In this document: in pieces, positions 1-5,701 of the stretch
Layout of the letters: the number at the start of each line of letters is the position of its first letter
Position numbering within the stretch: position 1 is the first letter of the stretch
Assembly: GCA_003448025.1 (NCBI GenBank)
Contig: DLXL01000113.1
Span: 1-5,706, forward strand
Direction: 5' to 3'
DNA length: 5,706 nt
DNA from: Saprospirales bacterium
GTDB lineage: Bacteria; Bacteroidota; Bacteroidia; Chitinophagales; Saprospiraceae
Translations under genes and position numbers: made by a program
Notes under the pieces: generated by a model
Database searches by the model: none
What the model saw: the letters and a program-made list of their open reading frames with translations, nothing else
What the model was told of the DNA's origin: nothing

Positions 1-149
1 ATGTTTCCCGGGGCTACCAACGATGTGGGGCTAGCGCCACAGGGGGTTCGGGGGGGGCTCTATATGTCTCCCAGGGCAACCGACGATGTGGGGCTAGCGC
101 CCCAGGGGGCCGGGGGCGCCAGGTAGCATCTCTATGTTTCCCGGGCTAC
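1..149 (+). repeat. GC-rich tandem repeat, two full units and one truncated unit
   Basis: Two 46-base units (1-46 and 64-109, period 63) are nearly identical. Each begins ATGTYTCCC, continues through a CTACC/CAACC segment and CGATGTG, and ends in GGGGCTAGCGCC followed by AGGGGG. The second unit contains the 14-base near-palindrome GGGGCTAGCGCCCC (90-103); the first has one change in it. A third unit begins at 134 and stops after GGGCTAC at about 149, where AT-rich sequence starts. A further copy lies at 3592-3637, so this is a dispersed family as well as a local array. No coding function is apparent. The array may continue left of the window. Confidence 0.85.
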
Positions 150-200
150 TTGTTGATAATCATATACTTGTTTTATTTTTTTCAATTGCACTGATCGTGG

Positions 201-244
201 GCATCTGCGCCTTGCTGACGTTTAGGAGAAATGGGCGTAGATGC
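201..244. repeat. Imperfect inverted repeat downstream of the lipoprotein gene
   Basis: GCATCTGCGCC (201-211) can pair with GGCGTAGATGC (234-244): 11 pairs with one G·T position and a 22-base loop. It lies 46 bases past the stop of the minus-strand lipoprotein gene and could end or stabilise its transcript. No T-tract follows it on either strand, so it is not a canonical intrinsic terminator. It may instead be a small repeat element. The rest of 150-289 is AT-rich and shows no gene. Confidence 0.5.
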
Positions 245-289
245 ATTGATGGCAGAATATTTATGATGACGTAACAACCAAGCTCCACT

Positions 290-946
290 TCATTCAAAAA
301 TTCTAGCCTTAAACCTCCCGCACCTAAATCTAAGTTTATCCGAATACAATACTCCCGGGAGTTTGCTTTGTTCTCTGATCTTAAAATGAAGATCAAATTC
401 TCCTTCTGCAATTTTACTCTTTTGGTCAACTTTTGTTACGTGAACATAACTATTTTCTGATAAATCAATATCCCAAGAAGCATCAGTATAGTCATCAATC
501 GAACGGATATATATCGCGTAATTTTTTATATGGTTATTGACATAAGCGTTTTCGTTTAAAATTTTTTGTACTCCTAGATTATATGGATTAAATTTCACAC
601 TCACTCTCTCTCTTAAATTGGCCCAATATTCTAAATCGACCCAACTGGTATCGACATAGTTAGCAATTTGCAAATAATATTCACCCGAAGGAAGTCTGCT
701 GATTGAATTGTTGCCTACCCACTCAATCTCACCTTGGTCAGGCACAGACTTGATTGCATTAGAATGCCCATGCCATGAAAATGAGTCACGTCTAATGACA
801 TACTTGCGCAAATCAGGAGAATTAGCGTTGATTACAATCAGAGAATCTCTGTCACAAGTTTCCGTACACAAGTTGATATCCCTGCAATCATCTTGGCATC
901 TAGGCAAGAATAATACTGCTGTGATTAAGATTAATATTTTTTTCAT
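290..946 (-). CDS. Putative surface-exposed lipoprotein of unknown function
   Basis: The 218-residue product starts with a short lipoprotein-type signal: MKK, a hydrophobic core at about 4-14, then Cys17. The residues before the cysteine are L-P-R; Arg at -1 is unusual for a lipobox, so lipidation is likely but not certain. Cys17 is followed by Q-D-D, which resembles the acidic lipoprotein export signal known in Bacteroidota to send lipoproteins to the cell surface. Further cysteines are at 21, 27 and 31. The C-terminal stretch (about 165-218) has a K-I-A-E-G-E-F-D segment and ends near G-R-F, a pattern I associate with small Bacteroidota lipoproteins of the DUF6252/DUF5025 type; that is resemblance only. 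The start is ATG at 944-946, with no clear Shine-Dalgarno sequence. It lies 65 bases downstream of the protease gene on the same strand, but a terminator separates them. I cannot name a function. Confidence 0.8.
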   Translation of the reverse strand: MKKILILITAVLFLPRCQDDCRDINLCTETCDRDSLIVINANSPDLRKYVIRRDSFSWHGHSNAIKSVPDQGEIEWVGNNSISRLPSGEYYLQIANYVDTSWVDLEYWANLRERVSVKFNPYNLGVQKILNENAYVNNHIKNYAIYIRSIDDYTDASWDIDLSENSYVHVTKVDQKSKIAEGEFDLHFKIREQSKLPGVLYSDKLRFRCGRFKARIFE

Positions 947-960
947 TGCTTAAAGAATTT

Positions 961-995
961 AAAAAGAGGGCGTCTGTTCCCACGAACAGATGCCC
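961..995 (-). terminator. Intrinsic terminator after the protease gene
   Basis: Arms 968-979 and 984-995 form a 12-position stem with a 4-base loop. One position pairs imperfectly (A·C on the minus-strand transcript). On the minus strand the stem is followed directly by CTCTTTTT and then AAA, the expected U-tract. It starts 17 bases after the stop of the protease gene, so it most likely ends that transcript. It leaves only 14 bases before the start codon of the lipoprotein gene. Confidence 0.8.
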
Positions 996-1011
996 CCTTA
1001 AGGTTTATAGA

Positions 1012-2889
1012 TTATTGGATAACAACTTTTATAACCTCATTTAAACCTTCACCACTGACCCAAAATAGGTACAGGCCTGGGGATAGGTTTAGCCCCTCAA
1101 TCTTAATCCTGCCTGATTCTTCCTCTCTAAAAAAGGATGTTGAAATTTCAGAACCCAGCAAGTTGAAACATTTAATTTCTTCAATATGATCAACATCAGG
1201 ACCAACAATATTAATTCCACTGGTTGCAGGATTCGGGATAGCCTGGAAATGGGTGAGAAGTTGTTTGTTTCCATCCCATGAATTAGGTTCACTTCGGTCA
1301 CATACTGTGTTAGGCAGGCCGCACTTGTACATCCTTGTGGAAGTAGTTGTCAAGCCATTGCTACTTGTTACAGTCACTCGGAGATAAAAAGTGCAAGTCG
1401 TAATGGTTAAGGTCACATTTGACGATGTGCCAATTATTTGACTGTTTGTAAAATTTGGGTTAGTACTAAAGCGCCATTCGTATTGATATGGCCCAACACC
1501 ACAATTAACAGACGGAATTAATCCAAAAGGCTCAATGCAGCTTCCTTGAATAATCGTAGATGAAAATGTGTGTGTCTCGCCCAAACAGATTGGCCCTATA
1601 GATGTTTTTTCAATAAAGACTGAGAATTGAGGATCTGGGTTGTTATTGGCACTTTCACAGAATGCACCTCTAATCTGTTGGGCATTGTTCCGTGTGCCAA
1701 CATTCCCGGTCGCTATTCCTCCAAAAAGAACATCAGGGTTTGAAAAATTGGGAATTCGTGTATTGCTACCTGCATTGTTTGCCATTATGGTATTCCTTCC
1801 ATTGCTCATATTTTTCCCAAACGGGCAAGTGGTTCCGTCTGCCTCGCTGCTGTGCCGACAGCCAAATTGATGACCCACCTCATGTGCTAAAGTAAATCTG
1901 GCTGGGTCAATATTTGCTACCTGGGTTATACAAAATTTATTCGTAGAAAATGGATCCAGTGAATTCGATATCCCAAAAATTGAAAATGTGCCCTGTAGTC
2001 CAAAAACAGGTCCAGTATAATTATTGTTGGTTAATAGGACTACTACGTCAGCGCCATAGGTAGCCATCAAGTTTTGTGCAGTTACACTGTTGGTGATTGA
2101 ATTTAAATCTTCCTCGATTTTAAAATCAATAAATTGATTGGTTGACCAGGCGAACTCTGGAGTGTAGTTAATAGCAGTAATCCTTACTCTTTTATTCGGG
2201 ATATCACTGTTGAAGAATGCCAAATTTATATTGTTTCCTTCGACGAAAAGAAACCAGTCTGTAAATATTCCCCAAGTTGTTGATAACCAATTGTTAGCTT
2301 CCGGTGTCCTCAGCAATAAAACATCAAGGGTAGCCGGACCGCAATCTCCTTCACAAAAGTCAACATCTCTCGGGACAACCTGCTCTGCTTCATTGCCGCA
2401 ATTAGCTGAGTTTCCGTCCATTAAATTTCTTTCAGTCAAAAGCCCCATGTCTTCCCCAAAGGGAGTAAGTACAAAAAGCCTGTTCACTAGGTCAATTGTG
2501 CCTCCAATCCCTTCCGGCGTAAAGTACAAAGTTACATACCCTCCGTTGCCTGATGCGAGAATGGAAAAATGCTGAGGGTCGTCAAATACAGCATTTTGTA
2601 CTTCAAAAGTTAACGGACTACCATTATTCACTCCCGGGATTGTGATATCTATGCCTCCATTCTGTCCGATTGTAGATAAGGACGAAAACTGAACAAACAT
2701 TAAGTTCCCAACATGAGGGGCGGTTGAGGCATAGTTAAGCACTTTAGCTTGTGCATCATCCAATGTTGAAGGTTGAGAAATAATCGAAAAAAGTGTAGAT
2801 TGTGTGAATGCCCGGGATGATCCTAATACAATCATTAGCAGAATCATAACCGCAGTGACATTTGGCTTGCTTCTAAATACTTGTTTCAT
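1012..2889 (-). CDS. Secreted metzincin-type zinc metalloprotease with T9SS sorting domain
   Basis: This 625-residue protein should be exported by Sec and then by the type IX system, to be released or anchored at the cell surface. In order it has: a signal peptide (about 1-30, likely cut near A-F-T-Q); a propeptide-like region (about 40-185); a catalytic domain starting near L-D-V-L-L-L-R-T-P (188-196); the extended zinc motif HEVGHQFGCRH at 336-346 (zinc ligands His336, His340, His346; catalytic Glu337); a Met-turn Met369 in T-I-M-A; a cysteine-rich Ig/PKD-like segment (about 430-525); and a type A C-terminal sorting domain (about 548-625, with N-P-A-T, N-L-L-G and L-S-P-G-L-Y-L-F). The zinc motif plus Met-turn define a metzincin, closest in pattern to reprolysin-like M12 peptidases of Bacteroidota. 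Cys164 (A-N-C-G) precedes the catalytic domain and could act as a cysteine switch, which is inference. The start is ATG at 2887-2889, directly before the signal peptide. The substrate is unknown. Confidence 0.95.
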   Translation of the reverse strand: MKQVFRSKPNVTAVMILLMIVLGSSRAFTQSTLFSIISQPSTLDDAQAKVLNYASTAPHVGNLMFVQFSSLSTIGQNGGIDITIPGVNNGSPLTFEVQNAVFDDPQHFSILASGNGGYVTLYFTPEGIGGTIDLVNRLFVLTPFGEDMGLLTERNLMDGNSANCGNEAEQVVPRDVDFCEGDCGPATLDVLLLRTPEANNWLSTTWGIFTDWFLFVEGNNINLAFFNSDIPNKRVRITAINYTPEFAWSTNQFIDFKIEEDLNSITNSVTAQNLMATYGADVVVLLTNNNYTGPVFGLQGTFSIFGISNSLDPFSTNKFCITQVANIDPARFTLAHEVGHQFGCRHSSEADGTTCPFGKNMSNGRNTIMANNAGSNTRIPNFSNPDVLFGGIATGNVGTRNNAQQIRGAFCESANNNPDPQFSVFIEKTSIGPICLGETHTFSSTIIQGSCIEPFGLIPSVNCGVGPYQYEWRFSTNPNFTNSQIIGTSSNVTLTITTCTFYLRVTVTSSNGLTTTSTRMYKCGLPNTVCDRSEPNSWDGNKQLLTHFQAIPNPATSGINIVGPDVDHIEEIKCFNLLGSEISTSFFREEESGRIKIEGLNLSPGLYLFWVSGEGLNEVIKVVIQ

Positions 2890-3340
2890 AAATTTGATAA
2901 AATAAGTGAAATTGTCCTGATTGACGCATTCGGACTTGCGATGTACTTGCTTTTTTTAAGTGGTGCTGTCTATCAATTTCCCCACAGATGATCTGAAAAA
3001 TCAAAACAGACGACTTTTTTAGCCAACCCAAAGCTGGTCAGCAAGTACTATTACCATTTTTAATTTCTGCAATCTAAGGTTTCACGCAACTCCCCATATA
3101 TTTTCCATTGCGTAAAAATCCGCTTTTTCACTACTTTTCTGCAATACACCTGTTGCTTAAACCCAACCCATCTGCCTTCACGCAACTGCTTCACAAATAA
3201 TAAGAGTAAGTATTTGTACTCATACATTTTTTCAGATCGTAAAAATAGGCCATACCCACAAAATTCCAAATATTCCACCGGAGATTTTATGTTAAACACC
3301 CATCCACTTGCTCGCTCAGCCCCCCTACCGCCCCCCACCG
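2890..3340. other. Intergenic region, no convincing gene
   Basis: This AT-rich stretch lies upstream of the protease gene and should contain its promoter, but I find no good minus-strand TAnnTTTG box. It holds short repeated words: TTTCTGCAAT at 3064-3073 and 3136-3145, and TTCACGCAACT at 3081-3091 and 3177-3187. An inverted TTGCGT lies between them at 3108-3113. An 8-base inverted pair GTACTTGC/GCAAGTAC sits at 2943-2950 and 3041-3048, and CAGATGATCTG at 2985-2995 is a small palindrome. A minus-strand frame from ATG at 3225-3227 to 3060 encodes 55 very basic residues without recognisable features; I do not call it a gene. Confidence 0.5.
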
Positions 3341-3341
3341 T

Positions 3342-3560
3342 ACCCTGCCAGGGTGCTTCTGGAAAGGGAAGACCGCGCGGGATGGGAAAATGACAAGTCC
3401 ATTTCTGAGCTACGCTCGTACAGCTCTGGCATCTTTACCAAACATCACATTTTCAAGTGGTTATGGATGCTTATGCGCTGTAAAGATGCCAGAGGTGCTC
3501 AGTGGGGTATTCCCGGCTGGCCGTTGAAACGGGCGGTTACAAGAGGTTAGATGCGCTCAG
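3342..3560 (+). repeat. Structured dispersed element, copy A
   Basis: This stretch is a chain of palindromes and matches the reverse complement of the element at 5467-5663. Its centre is a perfect 15-base inverted repeat, CTCTGGCATCTTTAC (3424-3438) with GTAAAGATGCCAGAG (3480-3494), enclosing a 41-base loop. The loop contains AACATCACAT, TTCAAG and GGTTATGGATGCT, all nearly matched in copy B. Downstream, the 17 bases at 3501-3517 are identical to the reverse complement of 5507-5523. They lead into a small hairpin (CCGTT/AACGG) and GGTTACAAGA, also shared. Upstream are ACCCTGCCAGGGT (3342-3354) and the pair GAGCT/AGCTC (3407-3411, 3422-3426). The outer boundaries are approximate. There is no credible reading frame, so this looks like a REP/BIME-like non-coding element. 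Confidence 0.8.
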
Positions 3561-3591
3561 GTTTTGCCGCGATACGGCAGGGGGCCTTTTC

Positions 3592-3637
3592 ATGTCTCCC
3601 GGGCTACCGACGTTATGGGGCTAGCGCCCCGGGCGGG
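3592..3637 (+). repeat. Dispersed copy of the GCTAGCGCC-type repeat
   Basis: This is a fourth member of the repeat family at 1-149. It begins ATGTCTCCCGGGCTACCGAC and carries the full GGGGCTAGCGCCCC core at 3617-3630. It lies just past copy A and 26 bases beyond the stop of the PIN-toxin remnant. Its position between a structured element and a decayed gene suggests the family accumulates in gene-free gaps, or is itself mobile. Confidence 0.85.
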
Positions 3638-3662
3638 AAAGCAGTGCAGCATTCACTGTGTA

Positions 3663-3905
3663 TTATTCAAGTAGGTCGCGTAACCTGGATAATTCCTCGG
3701 TTGTGATAAAATTAGTGTAGCCTTTTCTCGCCAAGCCTTTTATCAGCGTTCTGTCGCCTGTCCATAATTTTATACCCAAAAATTCAGCAAGTGTCACAAA
3801 AGCAATATCATCCATATCAATTTCCCGAACGAGATTGGCGGCTTTCACCCAATACTCAAATGGTATCAGCGCTTCATTGGTAAAAGTCAGGCAACGACGA
3901 ATTTC
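3663..3905 (-). pseudogene. N-terminally truncated PIN-domain toxin remnant
   Basis: The frame reads 80 residues, from E-I-R-R-C-L-T-F to R-D-L-L-E and a TAA stop. It matches the C-terminal half of VapC-like PIN-domain ribonuclease toxins of Bacteroidota: a helix with Trp19, then the acidic D-M-D-D motif (30-33), F-V-T-L-A, and L-W-T-G-D (47-51) followed by K-G-L-A-R-K-G. Complete family members are usually about 130-145 residues and begin with a D-T-N motif giving the first metal-binding aspartate. That half, and the second conserved acid, are missing. The homology begins where the antitoxin frame ends. The frame stays open upstream to about 3962, but that part overlaps the antitoxin in another frame and does not resemble a toxin. 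A GTG at 3846-3848 is the only evident start and would give 61 residues. Nuclease activity is very unlikely. Confidence 0.8.
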
Positions 3906-4110
3906 ACTCTGGTAAAAAGCGATGTTTATTTTCTTCCCACCATTGCTTGTTGGCTTCGCGTGCTAATTTGTCAACGTCTTCCTGCTTCGCTTTACTGTCT
4001 TTGGTGGCCTCTTTATAAAGCAGGTAGTTGACCAAGCGCTGTACCCCTTCGAGATCAATCGACGCCGGAAGGGTGATAACTATTTGGTTGTCAATCCGCT
4101 AAATCGTCAT
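3904..4110 (-). pseudogene. Antitoxin gene with an early nonsense codon
   Basis: The frame from ATG at 4108-4110 to TGA at 3904-3906 has 69 codons, but codon 4 is TAG (4099-4101). After it the frame reads R-I-D-N-Q-I-V-I-T-L-P, then V-Q-R-L-V-N-Y-L-L-Y-K-E and a charged tail ending W-W-E-E-N-K-H-R-F-L-P-E. This closely resembles, from memory, the short antitoxins encoded directly before PIN toxins in Bacteroidota, which also begin M-T-I and have a W-W-E-x-N-K tail. The module order (promoter, antitoxin, toxin) is normal. No ATG, GTG or TTG lies between the TAG and the TTG at codon 26, so a single substitution (for example CAG to TAG) probably killed it. UAG readthrough or a non-standard ATT start cannot be excluded. 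It overlaps the toxin-remnant frame by two bases. Confidence 0.75.
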
Positions 4111-4127
4111 TTTAAAACATTTTCATG

Positions 4128-4158
4128 CAAATATAAGCGATTTTCAAAGCAATTCCAA
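4128..4158 (-). promoter_or_regulatory. Promoter of the toxin-antitoxin remnant
   Basis: On the minus strand TTG (4156-4158) is followed by exactly 20 bases and then TATATTTG (4128-4135). This is a full match to the Bacteroidota primary sigma-factor consensus TTG-N19-21-TAnnTTTG. Transcription would begin a few bases later, leaving a leader of only about 10-15 bases before the antitoxin ATG at 4110. No operator palindrome for autoregulation is evident. Confidence 0.65.
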
Positions 4159-4259
4159 GCAAGAGGTAGCGCAGGAATCCAAACGCCATGATAAAGGTAA
4201 AAAGTCCCTTTTCCGTTGCCTCCAACTTTTTTGCTGACAGGACTCATTACCCGCTCTTG

Positions 4260-5318
4260 CTACCCTCCACTTTCCAACCTACTTTTCCTCAGCAACCTCA
4301 CCCCGAACAGGAAGAAAGGCAAGGGCAGCAAGGCAAAAAAATACGCGCCGCCAAATCCTCTTTTCACCACCAGTTCCGCGGGGTTGTCCGGGTAGTACCA
4401 ACATGGAAACGTGGCTCCCACCGTCCACTCCCGGATCTCTTTTTCGCGTTGTTTTCTGCCGCCCATTTGCAGGAAGGAATCCGGATCGTATCCTGAACCA
4501 TACACGGTTTTGCCCTGATGCCCGAACCTCAGGGCCAGGGTAATGGAATAGTTTTGATCGGTTCCCTGTCTTTTGGCCTGCTGGCTGGCGTTGTTATTGG
4601 TGGTTACCTCCATGTGACGGCCAATAATGGTTCCGCGGGTTTGCGTCCAGCGGGTCAGGATTTGCCAATCCTTCCAGGCCATGGCGGCAAAAATCAGCCA
4701 AAACCCGATGGGCATCATCCACAAAAAGGTCAGGGCAGCGGCTTTCCTCGGGCCCTCCGGGCCTGCTTTCAGGAGCCACCTGAAAAGTATCCAGGCCAAC
4801 AGGGTAGCAGCCATCCAGAGCAGCAGTACCAAAGCCGCATCGTTGATGCCGATGGAGCCTATCCGCATTTTCACCGGTACAGGCCGGGGCTCCAGCGTGA
4901 TGCTTGCCTGATCCCAATGTTCGCTATTGTGGTTAAAATCCGCCAGTCGCATGCGGACAGACAAGGCATCTCCTTTGGCTTCGCTGAACGTAAACAGGTG
5001 CAGGCTGACGCGTTTTTCCGCGCCTGCCGGTAGTGCCAGGTAATGGCGCAGTGTGCCTGCGTCGTGATCCACTTCGGCGCTGTCCAGGCCCTCTGTGTCG
5101 GCCAGAAAGCCGGCGGCGCCCCAATCCACCTCCAGAAAAACCGGCGTTCCACCTTCGTTGCCGGTATTGCGCAACACCAGATCAAACACTACGATATCGG
5201 AACTTAGAGGGTTTGGGTTGCGCGGCGCAATGGTGGAGCTGGAAAAATCGGGACCCGCCAGGCAGGGCCCGGCGATGAGGAGTAGTAATAATACTGGGTA
5301 ATATTTGGATGGCGTCAT
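4260..5318 (-). CDS. Membrane protein with DUF3592-like domain and exported N-terminal region
   Basis: I chose ATG at 5316-5318, giving 352 residues, because it puts the signal peptide at the N-terminus (h-region about 8-17, likely cut after C-L-A at 21). An upstream in-frame TTG at 5346-5348 would add ten residues. Residues 22 to about 158 form an extracytoplasmic, probably beta-sandwich region with L-V-L-R-N-T-G-N, reminiscent of CARDB/DUF11-type domains. Hydrophobic spans follow at about 161-183 and 195-214. The DUF3592-like region runs from about 218, with W-T-Q-T-R-G-T-I-I-G, then Y-S-I-T-L-A-L-R-F and G-K-T-V-Y-G-S-G, and V-G-A-T-F-P-C-W-Y-Y-P-D-N-P-A-E. A last span is at about 325-342, with a basic tail. 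DUF3592 has no established biochemical function. The predicted topology puts both the N-terminal domain and the DUF3592 loop outside the cytoplasm. The gene stands alone on the minus strand and is clearly GC-richer than the genes to its left. Confidence 0.85.
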   Translation of the reverse strand: MTPSKYYPVLLLLLIAGPCLAGPDFSSSTIAPRNPNPLSSDIVVFDLVLRNTGNEGGTPVFLEVDWGAAGFLADTEGLDSAEVDHDAGTLRHYLALPAGAEKRVSLHLFTFSEAKGDALSVRMRLADFNHNSEHWDQASITLEPRPVPVKMRIGSIGINDAALVLLLWMAATLLAWILFRWLLKAGPEGPRKAAALTFLWMMPIGFWLIFAAMAWKDWQILTRWTQTRGTIIGRHMEVTTNNNASQQAKRQGTDQNYSITLALRFGHQGKTVYGSGYDPDSFLQMGGRKQREKEIREWTVGATFPCWYYPDNPAELVVKRGFGGAYFFALLPLPFFLFGVRLLRKSRLESGG

Positions 5319-5396
5319 AGGGCGAAGGTAATAGGGGAGTGTTTTCAACTGAAAAAAGTAGGTGGACTATTGCACGGTACATGGCAATTTGGTTTC

Positions 5397-5404
5397 CAAA
5401 TCTA
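5397..5404 (-). promoter_or_regulatory. Possible -7 box for the DUF3592-like gene
   Basis: The minus strand reads TAGATTTG here, a match to TAnnTTTG, about 80 bases before the chosen ATG. No TTG lies 19-21 bases upstream, so only half of the consensus is present. It is the best candidate in the leader, but weak. Confidence 0.25.
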
Positions 5405-5428
5405 TAAGGTTTTGGGAAACATATGGTT

Positions 5429-5701
5429 TGTACACAAGTCATATCTGGCTATCAAAGCTAACGGGAATCACATCTATCATCTTGTAACCGCTCGTTTCAA
5501 CGAGCGGCCGGGAATACCCCACTAATCACATCTATCATCTTTGCAGAGCATCAGCATCCATAACCTCTTGAAGATGTGATGTTTTGTAAAGATGATAGAT
5601 GTGATCAGTGGGTCGGCTTTTGCCCGCTGTTAAAACAGCGGGTTACAAGATGATAGATGTGATTCCAGATTGCCTTAACATCCACTTATAACTTGTGTAC
5701 A
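5429..5701. repeat. Imperfect 15-base inverted repeat bracketing copy B
   Basis: TGTACACAAGTCATA at 5429-5443 and the reverse complement of 5687-5701 match at 14 of 15 positions. They lie about 23 bases outside the arms of the nested palindrome on each side, so they bracket it almost symmetrically. This arrangement suggests terminal inverted repeats of a MITE-like element about 273 bases long. I see no clear target-site duplication; only five bases follow the right arm before the window ends. Confidence 0.6.
5467..5663 (-). repeat. Nested palindromic element, copy B
   Basis: The 17-base word ATCACATCTATCATCTT occurs four times: forward at 5467-5483 and 5525-5541, inverted at 5589-5605 and 5647-5663. 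These make an outer and an inner stem. Each outer arm is separated from the inner one by its own perfect hairpin with 9-base arms and a 2-base loop: 5488-5496/5499-5507 (CCGCTCGTT arm) and 5623-5631/5634-5642 (CCCGCTGTT arm). Each hairpin is bordered by GTAAC/GTTAC on its outer side. The inner loop (5542-5588) is the reverse-complement homologue of the loop in copy A. No credible reading frame crosses it. It resembles REP/BIME elements spread by RAYT-type transposases, although no transposase is in the window. Confidence 0.9.

Noticed and set aside
160..429. Minus-strand 89-codon frame overlapping the end of the lipoprotein gene.
   Set aside because: It overlaps the better supported lipoprotein gene in another frame and extends into AT-rich non-coding sequence; no features are recognised.
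2867..2896. Plus-strand promoter match: TTG (2867-2869), 19 bases, TAAATTTG (2889-2896).
   Set aside because: It fits the Bacteroidota consensus, but it straddles the protease start codon and there is no gene on the plus strand downstream. It could drive a divergent or leader RNA, but nothing else supports that.
3060..3227. Minus-strand frame of 55 basic residues starting M-Y-E-Y-K-Y.
   Set aside because: No recognisable domain, no promoter, and its sequence is made partly of the short repeated words of the gap. The longer version up to 3338 runs into GC-rich repeat sequence.
3638..3662. Small inverted repeat CAGTG/CACTG just past the toxin-remnant stop.
   Set aside because: Five-base arms and no T-tract on the minus strand; not distinguishable from chance.
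4159..4259. Terminator after the DUF3592-like gene, from AAAAG-GGA-CTTTT on the minus strand.
   Set aside because: The stem is only five mostly A-T pairs with a 3-base loop, and longer pairings need a loop over 30 bases; too weak to call.
4518..5033. Long plus-strand frame of 171 codons opposite the DUF3592-like gene.
   Set aside because: It is rich in G, P, Q and R with no domain, as expected for the antisense of a GC-rich gene; the minus-strand product has a signal peptide and membrane spans.
5467..5663. CRISPR array, suggested by a 17-base word repeated four times.
   Set aside because: The repeats are in two inverted pairs with unequal spacing (about 41, 47 and 41 bases) and the spacers are themselves palindromic and homologous to copy A.
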